Below, piece after piece: positions 1-11,619 of a stretch of DNA of 64,000 nt. The number at the start of each line of letters is the position of its first letter. Position 1 is the first letter of the stretch. The notes below the pieces were generated by a model. The model ran no database searches, was not told the DNA's origin, and worked only from the letters and a program-made list of their open reading frames with translations. The position numbers and the translations under genes were made by a program. The stretch comes from Nannobrachium achirus (lineage: Eukaryota; Chordata; Actinopteri; Myctophiformes; Myctophidae): assembly GCA_963921795.1 (NCBI GenBank), contig OY997639.1, positions 50,230,559 through 50,294,558 on the forward strand, in the 5' to 3' direction.

Positions 1-711
1 TAGTTTTACTCTCAGTTGTGGCTACAGAAAAAGGTTGTTACTTTCTTAATTTAGTTTTCTTTGGATGCTTTATCATAAAAAACACTATACCTCATTACCT
101 CAATGGGAACATATTCCTTGAGCACAGTTTTAAGAGTTGAATCATCAAAATAAAGAGGGATAGGATACGTATACGAGTGTACAAGGCATAGGCTTACTTC
201 TTTGACAGGACTATTGTTGTGGAACTGTGGCTGGCCACTGGCTAACAGTCTGAATTCCTCATGCAAATGGAACCGCTTCAAAAGGAGATTGCAATTTAAT
301 AGGATTTGGTGGAGAATGAAATCTGGTAAGAGGGCTAAAATTAATACTATAAAAAGCTTCAAGGGTTGTCTGCAAAAATATGTGATATCTGCCAGATAAA
401 AGAAAAAAATAGGCACAAAGTAGAGACAAAATCCTAACCGTGAAGATTAGTCGCATTTACTATGTGACAGATGGGCCGGTCAGAGACTTCTCAGTAGACT
501 AGAAGCTATTCTGTACTACAGCATTTCTGACTATGACCCTGCATTCACAATGTGGTTTACGGTTGTCCCAGTGTGTTTTAATGAGCCTCCCTGGATGCCA
601 CGGCTAGAATGAATTTACTCAATTTGAGAAACACCTTAAGAACTCCCACTCAGCAGACTTTGGGTTCGGACAGACATACACAAGCACACACAGGAACCGA
701 CGTGTACCCAT

Positions 712-1069
712 TAGGGATGGAACGATAAGCGATATTATCGTTTATCGTGATAAAAAACACTAACGATAATCATATCGTAGAGATTTAATTTATCGTGATA
801 TCGTCCTCCATCATGCACTGGGATCAATTCACATTTTATATCCGGTACCACTTAAACCCTCTATAATTGGTAAAAGGTACTTATAATATGTACTCGATAG
901 TCTTTTTTCACTCTATCAAATGTCTTTGCCGAAAGAATTGTCAATCTACAAATCTACAAGCCCACAATGCGATGTATTGTGGGCTTGTATACATTACACT
1001 TCCAAATCTATATATAATCGGATCGAAATTGAAAAAACCTGTATCGATGCATCTTTAGTCCCATCCCTA
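712..1069. mobile_element. hAT-like non-autonomous element, family A copy 1
   Basis: Terminal TAGGGATGG at 712 is matched by CCATCCCTA ending at 1069. Flanks GTACCCAT (704-711) and GTACCTGT (1070-1077) form an imperfect (6/8) 8-bp target-site duplication, the hAT hallmark. The interior is rich in TATCGTGATA-type sequence and carries a hairpin of the GATCTACAAGCTCACAA family at 955-989. It has no transposase frame. It is the same family as 18591-18986, in opposite orientation. Confidence 0.8.
955..989. repeat. Hairpin-family copy with compensatory arm change
   Basis: The arms TACAAGCCCACAAT (955-968) and its exact inverse (976-989) enclose a 7-nt loop. Both arms carry CCC/GGG where the family has CTC/GAG. 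It lies inside the hAT-like element 712-1069. Confidence 0.8.
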
Positions 1070-1501
1070 GTACCTGTTCCATCCATCCACACACAGACAC
1101 GCCTGTAGAACCCTTATACGAGTCTGGAGGGGCAGTGCTCTCACAGTAACCAAGACAATGCACTTTCCCTCATGTCAGTTCAACTGAATCTAGTTTTCCA
1201 ACATTTTCAAATCCCCCCCGGGCCAGAGTGGGACAGACTTCACAACCCAGAGCCCCCGTGGCTACAGACAAGGCATAGCAAGGCCAGGGCTCTCTGTCAG
1301 TCATGTTGGGGATTAGTCAGAGTTAGCTACACTCCCTATGGACCACTACCACCAGCAGCTGTAGCAACAGTAGGGGTAATATGCAATCTATCTGCACACA
1401 CACACTGCCAGCTCGCTGATAAGAACAGAGCACTTCCATGTCTGTTTCGTAACCACGCATAAGCACACGTGTTAGCCAGAGTTATGCACATGCACGCGCA
1501 G

Positions 1502-1537
1502 GCAAGTGTGTAAATGCCAGGGCATTCACACACTTGC
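1502..1537. repeat. Near-perfect inverted repeat with a 2-nt loop
   Basis: Arms GCAAGTGTGTAAATGCC (1502-1518) and 1521-1537 pair at 16 of 17 positions. A second small palindrome CGAGCA-ga-TGCTCG follows at 1543-1556. Confidence 0.8.
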
Positions 1538-1948
1538 ATGCACGAGCAGATGCTCGCACATACCGGCACCAGCACCAGACGTGTGTCGACAGGCACGAAT
1601 AGACCAGTTGAATTTGAGCAAGTTGAAACTTAAAAGATGGTTTAACTGACAGACATGTGTCACATAGTGTAATGTGATGAGTTGTGTGTGCTGCAACTGC
1701 TCCATTACCGTACACTGTAAAGTACTGAGCGTTGATTTAATTCTGAGAATTTGACTGTGGTTCTCCATGCCTCCGTGGAGACAGAAACATAAAAAACTCA
1801 GTTCATAAAGGGTGAAAATGGACCCAAAAACCACTGTGCAGACCGTAGTCAGACCAGGCAGGATGATGACATTATCTGACAACAGAGAGAACACACTTTC
1901 ACAATGCAACAGCTGGTACTGGTGGTACACAAGGAGGAGGATGGTGTA

Positions 1949-2064
<116 letters not shown>

Positions 2065-2503
2065 CGTGAGAGAAATGATTGTGTCTCAGGATAGCAGTGT
2101 TCCCAAACAGTGTGTACATGTCATGTGAAAATGAACAAGAGACAGGAACTCAGATCCCCCCAAAAAGGACATCTGAAATACTGCAATGTGGTTGTATCCC
2201 TCCGCTAAGCAGTTGCAGTTTACATCCATGTTGTGCATACTGCGTACTGACTCATATTGTTCTATATCATCTTGTAAAGTTATGTCCAATACAACATTAT
2301 ATTTCAGGAAATAGAAAGAAGAACCAGTGGATCCAATGTAGTTATTATTTAGTCAAAAGCTCTTGTTAATACCTTCCATTAGTAAATAATTATAAAACCC
2401 ACACAGACATAACCATTTTTTTCTAAAATAGTGAAAATAGCCAATCTACAAGCTCACAATGTGTCGCATCTCGTTAAAGAAACGTGTAGTGTGAGCTCAC
2501 AGT

Positions 2504-3459
2504 TAGGGTTGGGGGCGGTAACCGCCATACCGCCGTACCGCGCTATACCGAGGTCTACCGCGGTGTCAGTGTGCTTACCGCGGTAAAAAAGACAAAAAAA
2601 AAAAGTCTATTTTTTATTGGAAAACAAGCGAGTTTTAAAACGGGAGAAGCGAGGACCGCATGTGCTCCATGCCGCTCTGCTCTGGGCCGTGTACCACATG
2701 TTTGGAAGCCACATACATCACTCAGACACACAGACAGTCAGACCTACACAGGGCAGCACAGCAGCGTCGTAGAGGAGTACAGAGCAGCGTAAACTTTCTC
2801 TGTGATCCACACGACACAAGGATGTTAATACATACCTTGTGTCATGACAGTTTCTTTTTTATTCATACGGATTACTGGCGGAGCGCGGGCCGCGTGGACT
2901 AAAACCGAAAATGAAACTATTTTACTTTTTCCACCGCGTCGCGCGATGAGCCCCGTCCGGCGGCGCGTCGGCGATTTTATAACCTTTTCTGTCAAGTCTT
3001 GTAACTAAAAACCTGTATATAGCAGCACTCAATCACTGCGATTTGAGAGTTGAGACGTGACGTGAGTTTACAGAATCACTGTACACGATCTGACTACCCG
3101 TCCTCTTCTGGTTTGTTCACACAGCTGTTTGTGTCTGAAAAGCCTAAGTAGCTAGCCTACGTTACTATGGTAACCCGACTGCACAGATCTAAAAGCTCAG
3201 AACACGTCACGGATGCGATGTGTTGTGAGCTTGTAGATCTGCTCCTTTCAAAGCCAGCTCCTTTTTACAGCTGTGCTGTACGGAGAAGTATAACTCGGGC
3301 AGTCAGGCTGTGGAGAGGCGACTTTTGGGAAGATGAATGCAATATTTTGGCTTATCGCCGAACCTTAATTAATAGATACGTGGGTAATTACCGCAATACC
3401 GGCGGTAAATGGGAAGACGGTAATCGCGGTAACAAAATGTCGATACCGCCCCAGGCCTA
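2504..3459. mobile_element. hAT-like non-autonomous element, GGCGGTA type
   Basis: The element is bounded by a perfect 8-bp duplication CTCACAGT (2496-2503 and 3460-3467). Ends are TAGGGTTGGGGGCGGTA and, inverted, TAGGCCTGGGGCGGTA, followed by several subterminal GGCGGTA/TACCGC motifs. At 956 bp it carries no recognisable transposase. A hairpin-family copy lies inside (3185-3240), and the insertion point itself abuts another partial copy (2442-2500). Confidence 0.9.
3185..3240. repeat. Hairpin-family copy in the GGCGGTA hAT element
   Basis: 21-nt arms (3185-3205 and 3220-3240) pair at 19 positions, with a 14-nt loop containing GGATGCGAT. The right arm is closest to consensus. Confidence 0.8.
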
Positions 3460-4711
3460 CTCACAGTGACCTTGACCAGTGAAAATCAGATCATCCTTGA
3501 GTCCAGGTGGATGCTTATACCACATATATGCCAATAATCTCACGTTCACGAGAACGGGATGTACTACAGACACCCTGAAAACACAATGCCTCTCGCCACA
3601 GCAGAGGCACAAAAATAACTGGCATCAACATCATGTGACTGGTCTGAAAACTGTCAGAACACAACTATACACCCTGGATGATAAGTTACATGACAGGAAC
3701 TGTGAATGAAGACACACCAGCCCACAAACTAACCCAACCCAGGCTCGTCCACATCTGTGCGTGTGTGTGCGTGTGTATGATATGCGTGTGTGTGTTTGTC
3801 TGTTTGTGTGTGCATCTGCGTGTGTTTGTGTGTGGCCATTCCAGGCCATTGTACAGTAATTGCAGGAAACAGGGCTGGAAGTTGCACCGCAGAGCGGTCC
3901 CGTGCGACTGGAAGATGATCATGTGACTGGCGTTCTGAGCCAGTCACACTGTGAGAACAGCAGAGGCAACGAAAAAGGAAAAGAACAAACAAATCCTCCA
4001 CGTCTAATCCCTAGAAATATGAATTCATGGATGACAAAAATAAACAGAGAGGAGGCAGAGGAACGAGACAGAGATGGAGGGGGTGGTAAAATGTAAAAAT
4101 AAGCCGGTGAAGAATTAATTAATTGAGGTATGTGAATGCGTTTTGGTGAGTCAAATCAATTGGGCATAGAGAACGCATGAAATGCATGCACGGCACACGC
4201 ACACACACAGTCTTGTGCACACAGCAAGACAGAGAGACAAGAAATATGGTAGACCTTTGACAACATCGGTAGGTATCTGCAATTATGCAGCTGATATGTG
4301 TAGATTTTTTAAGACTTTCCACTTCCAAAATACCAGATAGACTAGCTACTTTTATTTATTTTTTAAATCTCAAAGTTTTCTGAAGTAAATATCGTAAAGA
4401 AATATCTAATCTGTGGTCTAGGAAGCTCCACAATTGGGATCCACATCTGACCCAAAGATCTGGCATTGGTCAGGCTCTAAAATAATAGACAGACAGACAT
4501 ACAGAGAGAATATTTTAATGAGGAGATTGTGTTAATCCACTGACTTGGCAGACAGGCCAGTTAGATATTAAGACTGTGGCTCATGTGAGGATTTCTTATC
4601 TAAAGAGAGAGACTGCAGACCCAAAGGGACGATGCATACTCTACATAGCCAAATTTATTTTGGTTCGGTTCAGGGAGTCACAAAATCTCGGCAGCACCGA
4701 ACAGCCGAATT

Positions 4712-4739
4712 AATGACGGTGGAAAACTCCACCGTCATT
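4712..4739. repeat. Perfect 12-bp hairpin
   Basis: AATGACGGTGGA (4712-4723), loop aaac, then the exact inverse (4728-4739). It is not related to the GATCTACAAG family. Confidence 0.8.
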
Positions 4740-6139
4740 GCCAAATTCTATGAGTGATAATGGAGCTCTATTACACTAGCCATTTTCTAAAAGTGCAACT
4801 ACACTTCAGAAACAAGCCCAAACAAAAGCAAGACTTTACAGCAAAACAAGACCAAAGTCGCTTATAATGAGCAGACCTGGCAACACCAAAGCAGTGTTGC
4901 AGGCTCATCTGAATGCAATGCTCCATCACCCGACTTAAAAATGCCAACTAATGCCAGCAGACTACAACAGACTGGCAGTTTGGAGCCGTTGGAAGTAGGC
5001 TGTTTGGTGTGAAGTCACCATAAGAGTAGCTGGGTGGAAGCTCAGCTAAGACAGGGGAAGATAAACATGGTTAAGTTGACCAAAGTGGTTGGAAGAAAAT
5101 GTTGTGTCCTGCCCCCTCCTTTCCTTTGTTTAGACACGCAAGCCCCCCAGTAAGTTCAAGCGGCAGCACATACGGTAGCATGTGCCATAGGCTACCTATG
5201 GCACTTAGGCATCTTTCTGTCAAAGGGCAGGTTATAACAAAGAGAAAGGTCAAGCACCAGCCAATTAAGTCTACCACTCCCAGCTCCAGCTACAGTACCT
5301 GCTTATAAGTCAACAGGGGACCAGCAGAGCCACAATACAACACATCTTCATGGAACACTCACTAATTAAGTGTCAGATATTATCTTTAAATGTCAAACCT
5401 GCTTGAGTGTCATTTGAGACAAGCTTACAAACATGTCAGGGCAAAGGTGGTTTATAATGGAAGAACGAGTTTCTATTACACTTAAACGTGGGTTAACGGA
5501 GGTTAACTCAAGTTTAATATAAGTGCTAAAAGTTAAAGAATGAGATCTACAGGTAGAAGCATGAAGTTCAGGTCAACTGCATTGGACTGCATTTCAATGT
5601 CCATTCTCTCCACATTATTAGCTATGAAATGAAAATGTGAAAAAGGCAAGCACAATGCTTTGACATTGCAATTCATGCAATAGAGTTGCAATGATGAGGT
5701 AATGCAGTTTCGACTTTACAACATTTGTGAGCATCATAGAATTGAGGAAAAAAGAAAAACAATGTATGTTAACGTTGACAGAATCTGCATCCACACATTT
5801 GACAGTGGAGTATTTCAAGGATTGTGATCTAGGAATCATATGACATTTTAGACAACTTGAAATGCATCTCCCATAATGCAGACAATTATTTGTCCCAGCA
5901 GAGAATACCCTTTTTGTGCTTGCAAAGTACTTGCAATACTTTCAGTATTTGTAAAACAGCAAATGAAACTATATTGTTGCATTATACAGCCCTGATTTTA
6001 CTCTTATTAAACTAGTCAGTTACAATATTAACATGTCATAGTCCTTGCTTTGAAAAGCAAGTCTTTTGCACCTACAAAAGCAACAGGTGCATCTAAAAGA
6101 AGATCAAACCGGGCCCAAAATGCAACAGAAAAAGCTTCT

Positions 6140-6195
6140 GCACACCGTCTTCAAACGTAAACAATTCTTTTAATTTAAATTTGAAGACAGTGTGC
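6140..6195. repeat. Inverted repeat with AT-rich loop
   Basis: GCACACCGTCTTCAAA (6140-6155) pairs at 15 of 16 with 6180-6195. The direct repeat TAGTCCTTGCTTT flanks the region (about 6038 and 6212). Confidence 0.7.
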
Positions 6196-7194
6196 TTGAG
6201 TTTTTTGTTTTAGTCCTTGCTTTAAAATGTATATTGTTTTTGTTAACAATTTTGCTGCCATTTTAAACATAGCTGTAGTAAGCAGCTGCCAAATTGTCCT
6301 TACCTTTTAACGTGGGCACGTGCACGCATAGTGCATGATCTGTGCGCGACTCATGTAGTAGACCGGTAGACAAGATGACAGCTTTCGAATAAATAAAAAA
6401 TCCATTGGAATAGACAAATCCGTTGCCAGGCTGTTACCCCTGCTCTATCCGCCGGTGTTACATAAGAAAACATTGGAAACGGCCAGTTGTGCGCTATGGT
6501 AACACGTGGACACGTTCGCGCACATAGCAGACGATATGTGCGCGGATCATATGCCAGGCGGGCACAAGAATAAAACAGCTATCAAATAAATAAAAAAACA
6601 CGTGAAAAAAGACGATGAAATGACCGTGCTACTCCTTCCTCTGTTGACAATGTAAACAGATGGGACGGAAGCTACGATTGGGCCTTGGACAGGATACGGA
6701 AACCTAGATCCGGTCAGAACCGGAAATACGGCAGGATACAGTTAGGAGGCGGGCCTAAGACTCCGAAACGGCTATATACAGCGATCATACTTTTAATTGT
6801 TTCATAATGATTAAAGCTAATAAAATTTCCGGGAACGACGGGCATCGCAGCGTGGTACAGCGGGAAATCAACGGTTTCGACGGGGATCGCGGGAAATGAG
6901 TTAATGGTACAACAAGATAACAGAGTTGTGGCTCTCTCGGAGCGGGAACTTTGGGGGGTGGGACAGGTAACATACACACATTTTGTATGCTTTTGATTTA
7001 TTATATATGTGTTGTGAAAATGGAACGCTTGAACAGAAGAAAAATGTATATTACTAGAAGTTTGCGGCCGCAAAAGTCTAGAGTTCAAGCCGCTGTGTGT
7101 GTGTGTGTGTGTGTAACGGCTGGGCTTCAAACCTGGGCCTCCCGCGTGACAGTCCAATATATATATGCGATCATGCTTACTACATTTTTGGAGG

Positions 7195-7290
7195 TAAAAC
7201 ATTTTTTTTTGAAAAAATGTTTTGAAAAAAAAAAAAAAAAGTTTTGAAAAAAAATCTTTGAAAAAAAAAAAAAAGGTTTTGAAAAAAAGT
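7195..7290. repeat. A-rich/T-rich low-complexity run
   Basis: Repeated GTTTTGAAAAAAA-like units. Nothing else is visible. Confidence 0.85.
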
Positions 7291-8956
7291 TTTGTAGATT
7301 TGTTTTTAATAAAGTATTGGTGATGCGATGACGTGGTGTATAATGTTTGGTTTGCGTTGTAGATGAGAACTATTTGAGGGGACTATTAACGGGACTGGGC
7401 GGCCAATGGTGAAATACGGACTTTACTGCGATTGAGGTGAAAGAGAAAAGTAGAAAGTTGTGAGGTAACTATTAGCTATTTGGCTAACTGTTTCCGGGTC
7501 GACTTGAGGCTATTTTATACAGAGGCAAAATATGAGGATAATAACAAATACAACTGTATACAGAGGTTTGGAAACGACAGCTTGCAAAGGTGACATGGGT
7601 GTTTGAATTTTTAAGCTATATTTAGTACATATGTAGTACATCTTGGCCAAGTGGTTTGGTATTAAGTTAACGATACATACGGGTGATGACCCAGAAGTAG
7701 ATCACTTACTCTGATGTAATATAAAGATTTGACTACAGAGGCTGAAACGTTCGTCCTGATTGATAAGACATGAAGAGAAATGAAAATGTCAACTCACTCG
7801 CCATTCTGAGTGCGACCCATGACTTTTGTAAATGACATTGGTCTAACTCTAAGAGGACATCGCACCAGAGGAGTAAGAGCACGGTGGTAACAAAAGGTTT
7901 ATCAACAGCAGAATATCGAACACAATGACGCTTGTAAACTCATCTCTAGTATCCTCATCTCTAGTATCCTCATTTCTCCACTATTGCATCAACTCCTGTT
8001 TGGAGCTACGAGGCTCCCTTTCTGGGTCAGGAGAACAAGAGGGGAGACTGACAGACACGAAGGAAGGACAACAGGGGTAAACAGAGACCAAGCCTCACGC
8101 ACTTCTCTTGTACTCTCTTCTGTTCTCATTCCTTCCCTCTCATCTTTACCAGGCATGGTAAATCTCTCAACATCAAATAAACCAGGCCTTGCTACATGTT
8201 CTCTCTCCCACTCTCTCTCTCTCACACACACACAGTCTGTGTCAATGTTTGTCTCCCATTCCCTCTGTGCCGCTTGCCATGTCACGGCTCTAACCATACG
8301 GAGGCAGACAGCCTCAACTGTTCCAGCTCCAATTAGCCAGAAGTCAGTCCCAGAGGAGACAACATGTGTTCTAGTAGTGGCCACACTGTTGATGTGGTCC
8401 TCGCTTTCTATCCAATCTGTCCAAAGAAGCAATCAAGATGGTACAGGGGGAGTATGAGGGAGGTGGGAATTTAGAGGAAGAGAGCAGCCCTATAACCCTG
8501 GTCTAGATTAGACCCCGAACCGATGAAGAATGCCAAGCTTAATCAATTTGAATACGTTGAGTTTGAATAGTTTTGGTAGGGGGTGTAGGGGGATGTTCGG
8601 TAGGCCAATCAGAGGCAGCACTCCCTTTTTCCCAGAGGCACTTGCTTTGGCAATGTAAACGTTAATTTCCCCATGCCAAAAAAGCTTCTTAGAATTTAAC
8701 TGAAGTTCCGGAAAAGATACGCTGTGATTGGCCAGTAGGTACTATGAGTGGCAGTGTGCTTTCAGCACGTTTGCACTTCCGCCTATCCTTTTTACCAGTC
8801 GCTCCAATGAACTGCAGCGGTGAATGAGGTATCTAGCTATGTGTAGATCTATGATGCATACACTCATCATGTGTCATGGCCATCCACCCATTAGAGTTTG
8901 ACATATTTTGAGTGCAAATGTACATTTTGATCTACAGTATGGGTGATGCCAGAGCA

Positions 8957-9106
8957 GTCGTTCTCAACCCTTTCTGGATAAGGGCCCACTTGAAAAATCT
9001 CGAAACCACTTAATACATTTATTTTACATTAATGTAACATTTTCAATAAAATGTTATAATAAATATATTTGCATTATCTTCACGGCACACAGGTTGAGAA
9101 TCACAG
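8957..9106. mobile_element. Small hAT-like MITE with GTTCTCAACC ends
   Basis: CAGTCGTTCTCAACC near 8957 faces GGTTGAGAATCACAG ending about 9105, with an AT-rich centre. It has the layout of the CAGTGGTTCTCAA family. The duplication is not clear. Confidence 0.55.
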
Positions 9107-9199
9107 TGCTAAAGATAGGTCAGTATGGGCCATTCCTCTGGGGTTCATAAAGTTGCATATCAAGATCCATGGCAATCCAGCCAGTAGTTTTTGAAATGG

Positions 9200-9202
<3 letters not shown>

Positions 9203-9250
<48 letters not shown>
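9203..9250. repeat. (GT)n microsatellite
   Basis: Pure dinucleotide run of about 24 units. Confidence 0.95.
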
Positions 9251-9253
<3 letters not shown>

Positions 9254-9788
9254 TTTACAACCAATCCTTGAAGGCAGGTCCATTCCAGCTTTCTGGTTTC
9301 ATTACATCATAGAGACTCTCTCAACAAGTGTTAGCATGCCTACTAAACCAGTGCAAAAGGAACCACAACCTCTTGTTGTTTGTCCTCCTCCCGTCTCAAA
9401 CTGAAAAAGGGATTAACAGCTTCTTTGGATTACCTGAACTCTGGTATTGTGGTTCTGCTCCATTACAGTTTCAGTTCATCAACGACAATGCTGGAAAATC
9501 ACACAGGAGCCGCAGGCAATGAGAAATATCCTCCATTCAAGACCGGGGGAGATGTCTTGGTACGATGACTTATGTGGTAGTTTGTAATAACAAAGCCGAA
9601 TCCTTACTAAAGGATTCTGACCTTTAGAATCCAGTGCATGTCTCTCCCTCTCCAAAAAAGCAAAAGTTTAATATTTAAAAAAGTATAAGACATGCATTAT
9701 GTGAAAAACATAGTCACAGTTGGACAGCAATAGCCTCCTTCTTGCCAATTCAATTCATAGATGGTCTTTGTATGTTCTTGCTTTCCAC

Positions 9789-9869
9789 TTAACTCATTGA
9801 GTGCCTATCCCGAATTAGTTCGGGATATATGATCGTATCACAGGGTGCCTATCCCGAACAAGTTCGGGA

Positions 9870-9904
<35 letters not shown>

Positions 9905-10452
9905 TTTTTTTTTTTTGAAAAAATTTTTTTTGAATTTTTTTTTTTTTTTTTTGGACCCCATCAAATCTGGTGAACATGATTTCAATCGCGATTTTGCATG
10001 TTCCACCCCCATACAACAACATCTAACATACAGGGCAGCCATTTTTGTTTACATTACATGTAAAACATAAGGGCGATTATCTCAAGAATGCCTGAACGGA
10101 TTTCCAATCGGATTTTTTTGTTTGAAAGCTGTGAACAAACTGCACAAATCCACTCCTGGATTGCATTGGATTTTTCAGAGCTCATTCTTCTCTGTTTTTT
10201 TCCCATGCATGAGGTGTGCAAGGTTTAATCATGGCTAAGTTGACGAAAATAAGGCTTCTAAAATGCTTGGTAGCCAATAGCTAACTTCAAGCTAACTTCA
10301 TCCTCTTCCTGTACATGCAGTCATGCACAAAGGAAAGTGTTCAGGCAAGTCATGGCTGCAGGGCTTCTGCATATACCAGCATATCTCTATGGGATTTTCT
10401 CTGGCCACTGGGCGCCCTCTAGTGGTGAAAGGGGTGGCACTAAATGAGTTAA
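9789..10452. mobile_element. piggyBac-like non-autonomous element 1
   Basis: TTAA at both ends with inverted ends TTAACTCATTGAGTGCC and TTAACTCATTTAGTGCC. TTAA is the piggyBac target site. Near the left end the palindromic subterminal unit CCCGAACTAGTTCGGG type occurs twice (9810 and 9853), followed by a long A-run/T-run foldback (9870-9951). The interior is homologous in reverse to 35715-36177. No transposase frame. Confidence 0.85.
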
Positions 10453-11619
10453 GACCAAATGTAGAGTTGCTGTGCCATTTCTTGGTCTTCAGTTAATTCC
10501 CATGTTAAACATATAGCTTTCAACAGTACACACCACTTCACATTAACTCTGAAGTGAATAAAACTCTGCCACTTTATAATCACTTCCACATGTGCCATTG
10601 CCATAGGCACCTTTCATTTCTCCCATCAGTACTCTCCTCACACCTTGCATGTCTCTCGTTTCACAGATACATAGGCTAAATAAAGCACTGAGCTGCACCC
10701 CTGAGCTGCACCCCTATGCCCCTAAGTATGTAAATTGTTGATTGACCTAGGTTAGCTGAACGGTCTCTCTCTGATGGAAAATACTGAGAGAATTGCAAGA
10801 CAGAGCTCTGTAACACCAGGGGAAGCAGGTGCGAGAATCATGAACAGGGATATTGGTGCACAGCTACAGTAATGCATTCAGGAGTGAAATGGCAAAAAAT
10901 ATAAGACGACAGCCCGGTGATGCTGAAATGTCTTCAACCCCATCAGATTCAGAGTAATCTTTGCTTAGCGCTTCAATGTGAATGAGAGGAGATAAAAGTC
11001 TATTTCTGTGTCCAGGAATACCTCTATGTGCGGCGAGAATGGGCTTTCTCAACTATGTCAAGGCTCTGCCTCTGTCAGAGGCTCAGCTGCTAATGAAACC
11101 TGTTCAAATCCCATTGAATCATTTTGAAAATGCAATACCAAGAAAGTTATTTTATTCTGATGAAAATTTGATATTTCTTAGTTTTGTTTTCATCCAAAAG
11201 AATAAAACATTATATACAATGTAATTAAGTAATTCTCTCTTCATACTACTAACAACAGTGGCTCCTTCGATGTATCAAGGCAAGTGTGCTTTTTGAGCAA
11301 ACCCTCAATTTACCGAATGTAATAACCCATGCTAAGTACATAGAAATAAAAAATAAACTTTAGGGAATGAAAGTCATTACTCATTTTGAAAGATAACAGT
11401 ATGGGGGATTTGTCACTTTCTGACGTCTGATTTGACTGTTCTACTTGTGCATTGGATGGATTCAGAGGTCAAACAATACACCTAGAAAACATTTTCAGGC
11501 TAAATAGATGAACAATGCTACGGTGTCCAAGTGTCATTGCTCTAACTAAAGAAGCAAACTTTCAAACATCAATCATGCAAACAAGTATTGAAGAGGAAAG
11601 GTGTTGGTCTGTGGCAGAA

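Noticed and set aside
3167..3469. A 100-codon open frame inside the hAT-like element at 2504
   Set aside because: No transposase motifs and it ends at the element's terminus. Probably chance.
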